A DNA stretch of 25,746 nucleotides from assembly GCA_947460915.1 (NCBI GenBank), contig CANHKJ010000008.1, positions 1 through 25,746 on the forward strand, read 5' to 3'. Positions within the stretch are counted from its first letter, which is position 1, and every line of letters begins with the position of its first letter. The translations under genes were made by a program, and so were the position numbers. Under the pieces are notes generated by a model, which saw only the letters and a program-made list of their open reading frames with translations, did no database searches and was not told where the DNA came from. The stretch comes from Verrucomicrobiia bacterium. Lineage in GTDB: Bacteria > Verrucomicrobiota > Verrucomicrobiia > Verrucomicrobiales > Akkermansiaceae. Shown in pieces: positions 1 to 7,299 of the stretch.

Positions 1-16
1 TAACCCGCCTCGCGCC

Positions 17-2497
17 ATGATCTCGAAATTTCCACACGTCCTCGCCTTCCGCCTCTCCCTCGCACTGGCCATCCCCGCCCTGCTACTACCGTCTTGCCAG
101 AAAAAATCTGCTGATCCCGCAAGCAATGCCGTCTCTGCAGAAAAAACCAATGCCATCGCCAGCGAACTGCGCTCACTCGAAATGGAAGAGGAAAAACTCC
201 GCCGCGAGATCGAAGTCGAGCGCCTCGCCATGGAGCGTGAGGAACTGCGACTCCAACGCGAGGAATTGGAATCTAAGAGCTCACGCCTCACGGCTGAAGA
301 ATTAGAACTTCAACGCAAAAAAACGGCTCTCGCTGAAGAACGAGCCGATGATCTTGCCAACAAAGCCCGCTCCGCAGCGCAAAGTACCACACGCCCATCA
401 AGCTCTACTGCACTCCGCGCAGAACCCGTATCACCCGGCGGCTCCACCTACCAACGTCCCGTTTCCGTCAGCACCAATGACTACGACTACAGCGTGTTTT
501 ACAATAGACTTGCCTCCCATGGCCGCTGGTTTGAGTCGTCTCAATACGGTTACCTCTGGCAGCCCAGCATCGCCAGAAGCACCAGCGACTGGCGTCCCTA
601 CACCCACGGTTCATGGGCTTATAGCGATCTCGGCTGGACTTGGGTCTCCACCGAGCCTTTCGGCTGGGCCACCTACCACTACGGTCGCTGGGTCCTGCTC
701 CGCAACGTCGGCTGGTGCTGGGTTCCCGGCAATGAATGGGCTCCCGCCTGGGTTTGCTGGAAGTCCGGCGGCAACTTCGTCGGCTGGGCTCCCCTGCCTC
801 CCGAATCTCTCTACTGGCGCGGCAATGACTGGAACCGCTACTACGGCAGATCTAGCGGCATCAGCCCCCGTTGCTTTACTTTCGTTCAAAGCAACACCTT
901 CGGCAGCAATATCTACCAATCGGTATTCTCCACCAACGAATGCGTCCGCATTTATCAAAAAACCCAATACATCGGTGGATACGAATGGAGCAACAACCGC
1001 GTCCACTGTCGCGGCGTAGATTTCACCCGCATCTGCCGAGAAATCGGCCGCACCTTGCCGCGCTATGAATGCAATCTGGATACCCGCCTCCCATCCAGCT
1101 TCGATCCCATCTCCTACGTCAACAAACGCGGAAATGTTCTCAACGTCCAAGCTCCCAGCATGAGAGCCCCTTGGAACGGTGCTCTGCGCCCGCGCGCCAT
1201 CGAACGTCGCCTGAACGACGAAAATGTCATTCGCGAGAAAACCATCGCTCCAGAGGTCCTCACTCAATTCGTCTCATCACGCCAGCTCGACCGCCAACAA
1301 GCTGAAACCTCATTCCGCTCAGGTCTGGCCCAAAAAATGCACCAACGCATCGAGCTCCAAGAAAAAATTCAAGCCCAACGCGTCGAACTCGCAGAAGCCG
1401 TAGCCATCAACACTCCCGCAGCCGATAGCAGCACCAAGGGCAACATAGAGCGCCAAGATCAGCTCACACCTGGATTCAATGCAGAGCCTAGCGCCCCTCG
1501 CACCGGCTTGGCTGGTCGCCAGCAGGAACAAAGTCCCTCAGCCAACCCTGAAATCGTTCCTCCACTCAACGAGGACGATAGCATCCATACTCCAGCAAAC
1601 CCACCCGCCCCGCAAGAAACAGCAGCAGCACCTGAGCTCCCACGCGGTGATTCAGGAACCCCAGAAAACCTGACTCCGCCCACGCAAGAAGAACAACCCG
1701 GCAATCCCCCAGGCATGCGCGGTTCTCTACGCGATCGCCAACAAGCGCAGCAGCAAGCGCGCACCGATGCCGAAAACTCACGCCCGGGTCTAAGAGAAGC
1801 GAGCCAAAACCGACAACAACAAATTCAATCCGAACAGCAAGCGGCACAACAAGCTCTGGAACAAGCCGCGATGAACGAAGCTGCAGAACAAGCTGATAGC
1901 GCAAAAGCCAAGGCTGAGGCCGAAGCCGCACAGAATGCTGCCCTGCGCGCTGCCGAAATGGCCGCCGCTGAACAAAATGCTGCTGAACAAAACGCCGCAC
2001 AGCGCGAAGCCGCAGAGCTAGCTCAGCTGCAAAAACAACAAGAGGCCGAGGCTCAAGCCCTTGCCATCATTGAGCAACAACAACGCGAGGAGCAAATGCA
2101 AGCAGCGCAGCAAGAAGCCGAGAACGAGGCTCAGGCCCGCGCCGCAAAAGAACAAGCTGCCGCCATGCGTGAGCAACAAGCAGCCGCCGAAGCACAAGCC
2201 CTCCAAGAAGCCCAAATGCGCGAGCAACAGGAGCAACAAGAGCAGATGCGTCAGCAACAAGAAGAAGCCGCTCGCCAACAGCAGGAGGAAATGCGTCAGC
2301 AGCAGCAAGAGCAAATGCGACAACAACAAGAAGATGCCGCTCGCCAACAGCAGGAAGAAATGCGTCAGCAGCAACAAGAGCAAATGCGTCAACAACAAGA
2401 AGAAGCCGCTCGCCAACAGCAGGAGCAAATGCGCGAACAACAGGAAGCCGCACGTCAGCAACAAGAAGAAGCTGCCCGCCAACAGCAAAGCCAATAA
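17..2497 (+). CDS. DUF6600-type lipoprotein with long Gln/Ala/Glu-rich C-terminal coiled coil
   Basis: An 826-residue protein. Residues 1-27 form a lipoprotein signal with a lipobox ending LLPSC, so Cys27 is the probable lipidation site and the protein is probably envelope-anchored. Residues about 40-105 are charged heptad-like coiled coil rich in E, R and L. Residues about 155-300 are rich in W, G, Y and P, with repeated GRW, GSW and GWAPLPPE-type motifs; I recognise this as the DUF6600 type found in secreted proteins of Gram-negative bacteria. Residues about 490-570 are a Pro-rich linker. From about residue 570 to the end the protein is almost entirely Q, E, A, R and M, predicted coiled coil, and includes a tandem repeat. 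The ATG at 17 directly precedes the signal peptide. The function is unknown; a structural or scaffolding envelope role is inference. No catalytic residues are evident. Confidence 0.85.
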   Translation: MISKFPHVLAFRLSLALAIPALLLPSCQKKSADPASNAVSAEKTNAIASELRSLEMEEEKLRREIEVERLAMEREELRLQREELESKSSRLTAEELELQRKKTALAEERADDLANKARSAAQSTTRPSSSTALRAEPVSPGGSTYQRPVSVSTNDYDYSVFYNRLASHGRWFESSQYGYLWQPSIARSTSDWRPYTHGSWAYSDLGWTWVSTEPFGWATYHYGRWVLLRNVGWCWVPGNEWAPAWVCWKSGGNFVGWAPLPPESLYWRGNDWNRYYGRSSGISPRCFTFVQSNTFGSNIYQSVFSTNECVRIYQKTQYIGGYEWSNNRVHCRGVDFTRICREIGRTLPRYECNLDTRLPSSFDPISYVNKRGNVLNVQAPSMRAPWNGALRPRAIERRLNDENVIREKTIAPEVLTQFVSSRQLDRQQAETSFRSGLAQKMHQRIELQEKIQAQRVELAEAVAINTPAADSSTKGNIERQDQLTPGFNAEPSAPRTGLAGRQQEQSPSANPEIVPPLNEDDSIHTPANPPAPQETAAAPELPRGDSGTPENLTPPTQEEQPGNPPGMRGSLRDRQQAQQQARTDAENSRPGLREASQNRQQQIQSEQQAAQQALEQAAMNEAAEQADSAKAKAEAEAAQNAALRAAEMAAAEQNAAEQNAAQREAAELAQLQKQQEAEAQALAIIEQQQREEQMQAAQQEAENEAQARAAKEQAAAMREQQAAAEAQALQEAQMREQQEQQEQMRQQQEEAARQQQEEMRQQQQEQMRQQQEDAARQQQEEMRQQQQEQMRQQQEEAARQQQEQMREQQEAARQQQEEAARQQQSQ
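2240..2443 (+). repeat. 69-bp in-frame tandem repeat (about 3 copies)
   Basis: Units begin at 2240, 2309 and 2378. Each encodes 23 residues of the pattern EQMRQQQ-EEAARQQQ-EEMRQQQQ. The copies differ mainly at synonymous positions plus an E-to-D change in the second; the third is shorter by about one residue and diverges at its end. Because 69 is a multiple of three, copy-number change would keep the reading frame. Confidence 0.85.
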
Positions 2498-2564
2498 GTC
2501 TCCAACAGCCCGCCATCTCATCACACTAACAATTTCCGCAACATTGACCAGCTTGTCCGCCGGA

Positions 2565-2581
2565 GTCCCGCTAAGCGGGAC
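2565..2581. other. GC-rich hairpin between the DUF6600 gene and ribBA
   Basis: GTCCCGC-TAA-GCGGGAC is a perfect 7-bp stem with a 3-base loop, lying 68 bases after the upstream stop. No T-run follows, so it is not a convincing intrinsic terminator. It resembles the short hairpins around the transposase at 3980-4432 (7-bp GC stem, 3-base loop) and could be a solitary REP-like element. Confidence 0.4.
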
Positions 2582-2659
2582 GTAGGAGGATGACCAGTTG
2601 CCAAAAAAAGCTTTGCTAATTGCCCCGCATGCGCTTGATTGCTCCAGCAACAGCTCTTT

Positions 2660-3865
2660 ATGTCATCCACCTCACTGCAATTTAGCCCCATTCACGAAAT
2701 CATTGCCGAGATTGCCGCAGGCCGACTCGTGATCGTGGCCGATGACCCAGATCGCGAAAACGAGGCCGACCTCGTCGGCGCCGCCTCCCTTTGCACCGCC
2801 GAGCACATCACCTTCATGGCCGTTCACGGTCGCGGCCTGATCTGCGCCCCCATCAGCCGCGAGCGTGCCGATGCACTGGATCTGCCTCCGATGACACGTC
2901 GCAATCGCGAGGTCCAGCGCACCGCCTTCACCGTCACTGTCGATGCCGCAACGGGCATCAGCACCGGCATCTCCTCGGCCGATCGAGCCCGCACGATCCA
3001 ATTGCTCGCTGACGCCACCATCAGTGCCGATTCCTTCGTGCAACCCGGCCACGTTTTCCCGCTCCAAGCCATGCCAGGCGGCACCTTGCGCCGCGCCGGT
3101 CACACTGAGGCTGCCATCGATCTCGCCACTCTCGCCGGACTTCCCGCCGCAGGTGTCATCTGCGAAATCATGAACGATGACGGCACCATGGCCCGTGTTG
3201 GAGAACTCGGCCCTTATCAAGAAAAACACGGACTCAAAGCCTGCACCATCGCCCAGCTCATCGAGCACCGCCGCCGCTCCGAGAAACTCGTGCGCGCTGA
3301 TGAAGTCGTGAACATGCCCACCGAATACGGGGATTTCCGTTGCCACCTCTATCAGATTGATACCGAGGGCACCCACCATCTCGCGATGGTCATGGGTGAA
3401 ATTGATCCCGAGAAACCCACTCTCGTCCGCGTGCATTCGGAATGCCTCACGGGTGATGTATTTCTCTCCAAACGCTGCGATTGCGGCGAGCAACTCGCTG
3501 CCGCCATGGAACGCATCGGCAAGGAAGGCGGGGTGCTCCTTTACCTCCGCCAAGAAGGCCGCGGCATCGGTCTGCCCGCAAAAATCCACGCCTACAAGCT
3601 CCAAGAAGCAGGGCTCGACACCATCCAAGCCAACGAAAAACTCGGCTTCGCCGCAGACCTGCGCGACTACGGCATGGGCGCCCAAATCCTCGCCGACCTC
3701 GGCCTGAAAAAAATTCGTTTGCTCACCAACAATCCGAAAAAAGTCATCGGACTCGAAGGCTACGGCCTCAGCATCGTCGAACAACTCCCGATCCGCGTCG
3801 ATAGCAATCCGCACAACGAAAAATACATGGAAACCAAACGCAATCAAATGGGTCACACGATCTGA
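2660..3865 (+). CDS. ribBA: Bifunctional riboflavin synthesis protein RibBA (DHBP synthase / GTP cyclohydrolase II)
   Basis: Catalyses the two entry reactions of riboflavin synthesis in the cytoplasm: ribulose 5-phosphate to 3,4-dihydroxy-2-butanone 4-phosphate (N-terminal domain) and GTP to the diaminopyrimidine precursor (C-terminal domain). From the ATG at 2660 it is 401 aa, the usual RibBA length. The RibB half, residues about 10-205, shows DDPDRENEADL (substrate and Mg site), the GISTGIS-ADRARTI block and RAGHTEAA. The RibA half, residues about 215-395, shows RVHSECLTGDVF with zinc cysteines near 262, 273 and 275, followed by LRQEGRGIGL and LLTNNPKK. Both halves look intact. A TTG seven codons upstream keeps the frame open, but the ATG gives the normal N-terminus. 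I saw no other riboflavin gene and no convincing FMN riboswitch in the 162 bases upstream. Confidence 0.95.
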   Translation: MSSTSLQFSPIHEIIAEIAAGRLVIVADDPDRENEADLVGAASLCTAEHITFMAVHGRGLICAPISRERADALDLPPMTRRNREVQRTAFTVTVDAATGISTGISSADRARTIQLLADATISADSFVQPGHVFPLQAMPGGTLRRAGHTEAAIDLATLAGLPAAGVICEIMNDDGTMARVGELGPYQEKHGLKACTIAQLIEHRRRSEKLVRADEVVNMPTEYGDFRCHLYQIDTEGTHHLAMVMGEIDPEKPTLVRVHSECLTGDVFLSKRCDCGEQLAAAMERIGKEGGVLLYLRQEGRGIGLPAKIHAYKLQEAGLDTIQANEKLGFAADLRDYGMGAQILADLGLKKIRLLTNNPKKVIGLEGYGLSIVEQLPIRVDSNPHNEKYMETKRNQMGHTI

Positions 3866-3916
3866 AGCAGCCCACAATGCTTGCCATGTCAGTCCCAAAG
3901 GGTCATTGCATCATGA

Positions 3917-3978
3917 GCCCACGATTTCAATCGTGGGTTGCCATTCACCCACAACATTCCCGCGTCACAACGTGACGC
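3917..3978. repeat. REP-like hairpin pair on the 3' side of the transposase
   Basis: Two hairpins: CCCACGAT-TTCA-ATCGTGGG at 3918-3937, and GCGTCAC-AAC-GTGACGC at 3962-3978. The second ends two bases from the transposase stop codon (3980-3982, minus strand). Read on the minus strand, the long stem has the sequence seen on the other side of the gene and the short one has a GTT loop, so these belong to the same repeat family as 4458-4618. Confidence 0.75.
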
Positions 3979-3979
3979 A

Positions 3980-4432
3980 TCAATCCCACAAATAGGTCTC
4001 GTCGACAACAATACCATACTTTTTGATCAATTTGCGAAATTCGTCCTGAAACGACTCTTTGCGATGATGCTCTTCTTGGTTCGCAATGTATTGGATCAAC
4101 TTAGCTTTGTGAGAGGCACTCACAGAAAACGCACCATACCCTACTTGCCAAGCAAACTTCTGATGCTCTGGTCCTTGCTCTTTGATCCACTTCGAGCTCG
4201 ATCCTTTGATTTTCTTTAAAAAATCCGCCACCGTGATCGTGCGGGGAAAATCAACGGCCAAATGCACATGATCCGCCACGCCACCTAAGATATGCACCTC
4301 GCATCCCAAGCTACGCACAACTTGCGCGAGGTATGCATGGACGCGCGGACGAAGCGAATCTGTAATCGAATTCTCTCGATCCTTGGTAGAAAAAACCACG
4401 TGCAAAATAATTTTTGATAAAGAGTGCGCCAT
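3980..4432 (-). CDS. REP-associated tyrosine transposase (RAYT; IS200/IS605-like Y1 transposase)
   Basis: A 150-aa Y1-type HUH transposase, the usual size of the family. The HUH metal site is HVHL at residues 55-57 and the probable nucleophile is Tyr115 in QYIANQEEHH. The ending SF-x-x-EF...DETYLWD is characteristic of the IS200-like/RAYT group. Such enzymes nick and join single-stranded DNA and recognise hairpins at their ends; RAYTs are normally single-copy, domesticated and flanked by REP palindromes. Here palindromes lie on both sides. The frame is open to 4651, but that extension runs through the repeat array and is not protein-like, so the start is the ATG at 4430-4432 (MAHSLSKI). No accessory tnpB gene is present. 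It looks intact; activity cannot be judged. Confidence 0.88.
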   Translation of the reverse strand: MAHSLSKIILHVVFSTKDRENSITDSLRPRVHAYLAQVVRSLGCEVHILGGVADHVHLAVDFPRTITVADFLKKIKGSSSKWIKEQGPEHQKFAWQVGYGAFSVSASHKAKLIQYIANQEEHHRKESFQDEFRKLIKKYGIVVDETYLWD

Positions 4433-4457
4433 GACATGATGATAGCACACAAAGCAA

Positions 4458-4618
4458 GCCCACGATTGAAGCGTCCCGTTGGGACGCACCAATTCTTTTA
4501 GGGAAATCGAATGCCCATGATTGAAATCATGGGCTGGAAATTGAATCGTTCCGTTGGAACGAGAAAAGCATGTCCCAACAGGACATTTCATCCATGATCC
4601 CACGAATTCGATCGTGGG
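4458..4618. repeat. REP/BIME-like hairpin array on the 5' side of the transposase
   Basis: Successive palindromes are: GCGTCCC-GTT-GGGACGC (4471-4487), preceded by an unpaired arm GCCCACGATTGAA (4458-4470); a 10-bp stem at 4513-4534 (GCCCATGATT arm, 2-base loop); CGTTCC-GTT-GGAACG (4547-4561); ATGTCC-CAACA-GGACAT (4570-4586); and a CCCACGA/TCGTGGG stem at 4599-4618. The unit is a long stem followed by a short stem with a GTT loop. The last pair is the same unit inverted. The stems vary in sequence but compensatory pairing is kept, which indicates selection on structure. Confidence 0.78.
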
Positions 4619-4643
4619 AAAACAAACCAATTCCCCAATCCAC

Positions 4644-4671
4644 TTGACCAAGGGGCGATTTCCTTTACATT
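4644..4671 (+). promoter_or_regulatory. Candidate sigma70-type promoter for the DUF1460 gene
   Basis: TTGACC (4644-4649), a 16-base spacer, then TACATT (4666-4671). The -10 box ends only 6 bases before the ATG at 4678, so a transcript from it would be leaderless or nearly so. Judged by eye only. Confidence 0.3.
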
Positions 4672-4677
4672 GGAGTT

Positions 4678-5631
4678 ATGAAAATTTTCGCCCTCCTCGG
4701 CTGCCTTTGCTTCACGGCACTTGGCCAAGTCGCCCCTGCTGGGAACTGGCACACGATCACACCTCCAAGCCCGCTGCGTTTGCCGCTTTCCACCGTTTTC
4801 AAGGGTGAGGCCAAGTTTGCGGCCATGGTCAAGCAGGCCGAGCGCGAAAACTGGCGCGCTCGCCCCATCGGCCAACGCACCGCTCTCGCGGCCCGCGCCC
4901 TGCTCGGCGTGCGCTATGTCAACTATAGCCTCGAAGTCCACAATCACATCGAGAATCCCGTGGTGAATCTGGAGGCGATGGACTGCTGGACTTTTTACGA
5001 AAATGCTCTGGGTTTCGCCCGCATGCTTACCTACAAACCAGGTCCCTATCGACCCGAGGATTTGATTCACATGGTCGAGGTCGAGCGCTACCGCAACGGC
5101 CAATGTACAGGCTGTTACCTCAGCCGCATGCATCACCTCGAAGAAGTTTTTTACGACAATCAACGCCGTGGCTTTGCCGAGAACATCTCGCGTCGCATCC
5201 CTGGCTCCGCGCGTATGGAACGCTCGATCCAAGAGATGACGGTGCAGTGGAAAAGCTATCGCTACCTGAAAAATAACACCTCACTCATCGCGCCCATGGG
5301 CGAGATCGAAAAACGCGTGTCCAAGCTCCCCGTTTATCACATCCCCAAAGCAAACGTTCTCAACGCGGAACGATACCTTGCCGATGGCGACATCTGCGCC
5401 ATCACTACCACCTCACCAAACCAATACACCTCCCACGTCGGATTGATCATGCGCTACCAAGGTCGTGCCTACTTCATGCACGCCACCTCCTCCAATAGCA
5501 AAGGCCGCAAGACCGTGTTTGACAAGCCGATCAACGATTACGTGCACGAGCTCAACACCCATTCGGGCATCATCGTTTGCCGCCCCAAGGATTTCCCGCC
5601 ATCACGCTTGTGGAAAAAAGCCAAAGGGTAG
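4678..5631 (+). CDS. Secreted DUF1460 family protein (N-acetylmuramoyl-L-alanine amidase-like, NlpC/P60-related)
   Basis: A 317-aa protein with a signal peptide (MKIFALLGCLCFTALGQ, cleaved near residue 17-20), so it is exported. It matches DUF1460, a papain-like fold family related to NlpC/P60 with N-acetylmuramoyl-L-alanine amidase-type activity on peptidoglycan fragments. Visible key residues are Cys103 in EAMDCWTF (nucleophile), His253 in TSHVGL and His268 in FMHATSS. The sequence GDICAITT just before the His motif and a C-terminal IIVCRP strand are also typical. The probable role is cell-wall turnover or degradation of muropeptides in the periplasm; the exact bond cleaved is not determined. 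It is a single transcription unit, convergent with the next gene. The start is the first ATG, directly at the signal peptide. Confidence 0.85.
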   Translation: MKIFALLGCLCFTALGQVAPAGNWHTITPPSPLRLPLSTVFKGEAKFAAMVKQAERENWRARPIGQRTALAARALLGVRYVNYSLEVHNHIENPVVNLEAMDCWTFYENALGFARMLTYKPGPYRPEDLIHMVEVERYRNGQCTGCYLSRMHHLEEVFYDNQRRGFAENISRRIPGSARMERSIQEMTVQWKSYRYLKNNTSLIAPMGEIEKRVSKLPVYHIPKANVLNAERYLADGDICAITTTSPNQYTSHVGLIMRYQGRAYFMHATSSNSKGRKTVFDKPINDYVHELNTHSGIIVCRPKDFPPSRLWKKAKG

Positions 5632-5632
5632 T

Positions 5633-5648
5633 CGATGTGAGGACATCG
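5633..5648. terminator. Hairpin between convergent genes, possible bidirectional terminator
   Basis: CGATGT-GAGG-ACATCG starts one base after the DUF1460 stop codon and lies 22 bases beyond the stop of the minus-strand gene. The stem is 6 bp. There is no proper T-run on either side, so termination is only suggested by the position. Confidence 0.35.
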
Positions 5649-5670
5649 GTTTGCATTGCGATACGCTAGT

Positions 5671-6141
5671 TCAAACCTTCACCCTTACCATCTTGCGGAT
5701 ACCGCGCATCATCGAACCAAGAATCGGAAATTCCCCGTAAAGCACAAACGAGGCATCCCAGAAGTCTTCTTGCTGGGTGACCAAGCCCGCCTCATTGAAG
5801 CGAAAGTGGCTCACGCCAGGGATGCTGCGTTTTTTTCCACGAAACTCATAGTGCATGTTCCATTGGAGAAAACCTGAACGATCATCGCCATGCATGTCTT
5901 TGACGGCGATCGTCACATTCTTGAGTTGCTTGAACAAATCCGCCATGACTTTTTCGATGGCCTCCGCCCCCACCACTTCATTGATCGGGTCTTTGAACTC
6001 GGCATCTGCGGCATAAAGTTTCTTCACCTGCCCGACCTGATCGCTGGTCATTTCATGAAAAAATCCAGCCATCCGAGCAAGGTGGCGTTTGTCATCGGTA
6101 TGCATCATTCGCAAATATAGCCCATTTTCGCGCAGGAGCAA
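5671..6141 (-). CDS. SnoaL-like / NTF2-superfamily small protein
   Basis: 156 aa from a TTG start, or 145 aa from the ATG at 6108. The body, from about residue 26, reads FFHEMTSDQVGQVKKLYA-D-AEFKDPINEVVG and continues through LQWNMHYEFRG and SHFRFNEAGLVTQQEDFWD. This is the pattern of the nuclear transport factor 2-like/SnoaL family, small cone-shaped alpha+beta proteins that bind hydrophobic ligands or act as small isomerases or hydrolases. No signal peptide is seen, so it is probably cytoplasmic. The TTG at 6141 has a GGAG eight bases upstream, while the ATG at 6108 has no Shine-Dalgarno, so the start is unresolved. The substrate cannot be told from the sequence. It is divergent from the hexonate cassette, with about 110 bases between them. 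Confidence 0.75.
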   Translation of the reverse strand: MLLRENGLYLRMMHTDDKRHLARMAGFFHEMTSDQVGQVKKLYAADAEFKDPINEVVGAEAIEKVMADLFKQLKNVTIAVKDMHGDDRSGFLQWNMHYEFRGKKRSIPGVSHFRFNEAGLVTQQEDFWDASFVLYGEFPILGSMMRGIRKMVRVKV

Positions 6142-6254
6142 ATGAAGATCTCCGAGCGCGACCTGCGCCCCCCTCCCTCCTTATCCGCGCTCCGCGCCAC
6201 GGACACACTTTCTCCTAGTCGGGCGGGGTAAATTCTGTAGTCTTCGCTTCATTG

Positions 6255-7292
6255 ATGAAAGCATTAACCCTGATTGCGCCCTCGACCTTTGCGTTCGAGA
6301 CGATGGACACTCCACAGCCTGGCGCGGGCGAAGTTCTGATCCAGATCAAAGCCTGTGGCATTTGTGGAAGTGACATTCATGGGATGAATGGCAGCAGTGG
6401 TCGGCGCATACCTCCAATCGTCATGGGTCATGAGGCAGCAGGCGTGATTGCCGCTCTCGGCGATGGCGTTTCTGATTGGACCATTGGTGAGCGCGTGACT
6501 TTTGATTCGACGGAATATTGCGGCAGTTGCGATGCTTGTGTGGAGGGAAAATTCAACATCTGCCTGAATCGTAAAGTGTTAGGTGTATCGTGCAAAGATT
6601 ACCGACGCCATGGTTGCTTCGCGGAGTATGTGGCTTTGCCCACACGCATTTTGCATCGCATTCCTGATGCGCTTTCCTTTGAAAAAGCAGCCTTTGCGGA
6701 ACCAGTGGCGATTGCCTTACACGCTGTGGATTTGGCACCGCGACCACGATCAGAAAAATCCTGTGCTGTTGTTGTCGGCGCAGGTTTGATTGGACTATTG
6801 GTCATCCAGTCACTGCGCACACGCGGTTGGCTACACATCATCGCGGTCGATCTCGATGCCGGTCGATTGGCCATCGCTTGTGAACTCGGCGCGAGCAAAG
6901 GCATATCTGCACGCGATGAAAATGCGCTGCAACAAATCCGCGACTACGCCGGAGCCGATGGTGCCGAAGCGGCCTGGGAAGTGGTGGGCGCAGCAGCTCC
7001 ATTCGATCTCGCGGTGCGTGCGGTGCAGAAAAATGGCACTGTCGTGTTGGTGGGCAATCTGCAAGCCTCGGTGGCCTTTCCTTTGCAAGAAGTAGTCACA
7101 CGCCAAATCACCTTGCGTGGATCTTGTGCGTGTGCGGGAGAGTATCCAGAAGCGGTTGCACGCATCAGCGATGGCAGCATTCGTGTGGAGCCCTTACTCA
7201 GCATTTGCGCTCCCTTGGCCGATGGTGCGGAACTTTTTGCCCGACTCGAAGCAGGCAAGGAACCCTTGATGAAAGTCATTCTCACCCCCTAA
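6255..7292 (+). CDS. Zinc-dependent medium-chain dehydrogenase, L-idonate/sorbitol 5-dehydrogenase-like
   Basis: 345 aa from the ATG at 6255; the in-frame TTG one codon earlier is less likely. It is an MDR family member. Catalytic zinc ligands are Cys37 (CGICGSD), His59-Glu60 (GHEAAG) and probably Glu149 (FAEP). Structural zinc is bound by Cys89, Cys92, Cys95 and Cys103 (YCGSCDAC...IC). The NAD-binding motif GAGLIG is at 175-180, and Asp199 in AVDLD at the end of the second strand favours NAD over NADP. The family oxidises polyols or sugar acids. The next genes are an SDR and a GntP permease, the same trio as E. coli idnD-idnO-idnT. L-idonate to 5-ketogluconate is therefore the leading hypothesis, but threonine- or sorbitol-type substrates are not excluded. 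First gene of the tight operon. Confidence 0.88.
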   Translation: MKALTLIAPSTFAFETMDTPQPGAGEVLIQIKACGICGSDIHGMNGSSGRRIPPIVMGHEAAGVIAALGDGVSDWTIGERVTFDSTEYCGSCDACVEGKFNICLNRKVLGVSCKDYRRHGCFAEYVALPTRILHRIPDALSFEKAAFAEPVAIALHAVDLAPRPRSEKSCAVVVGAGLIGLLVIQSLRTRGWLHIIAVDLDAGRLAIACELGASKGISARDENALQQIRDYAGADGAEAAWEVVGAAAPFDLAVRAVQKNGTVVLVGNLQASVAFPLQEVVTRQITLRGSCACAGEYPEAVARISDGSIRVEPLLSICAPLADGAELFARLEAGKEPLMKVILTP

Positions 7293-7299
7293 CACATCT

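Noticed and set aside
2588..2620. Possible 9-residue leader peptide after AGGAGG upstream of ribBA
   Set aside because: The AGGAGG abuts the ATG with no spacer, so it cannot act as a normal ribosome binding site, and the peptide has no attenuator-like content.
2018..2650. Leu-rich 210-codon minus-strand frame that looks like a membrane protein
   Set aside because: The poly-Leu pattern is the reverse complement of the CAA/CAG/GAG repeats coding Gln and Glu in the lipoprotein.
2498..2659. FMN riboswitch before ribBA
   Set aside because: The region is short and I could not find the conserved RFN element blocks; only a single GC-rich hairpin is present.
2672..3898. A 408-codon minus-strand open frame covering all of ribBA
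   Set aside because: It is the antisense shadow of a high-GC gene with strong codon bias. The plus-strand protein has every RibBA motif and the minus-strand one matches nothing I know.
4458..4618. CRISPR array
   Set aside because: Repeats are palindromes of varying sequence with no uniform spacers and no cas genes nearby; the transposase context explains them.
4433..4651. N-terminal extension of the transposase frame by 73 codons
   Set aside because: The extension translates the hairpin repeats, and the family's normal N-terminus begins at the ATG at 4432.
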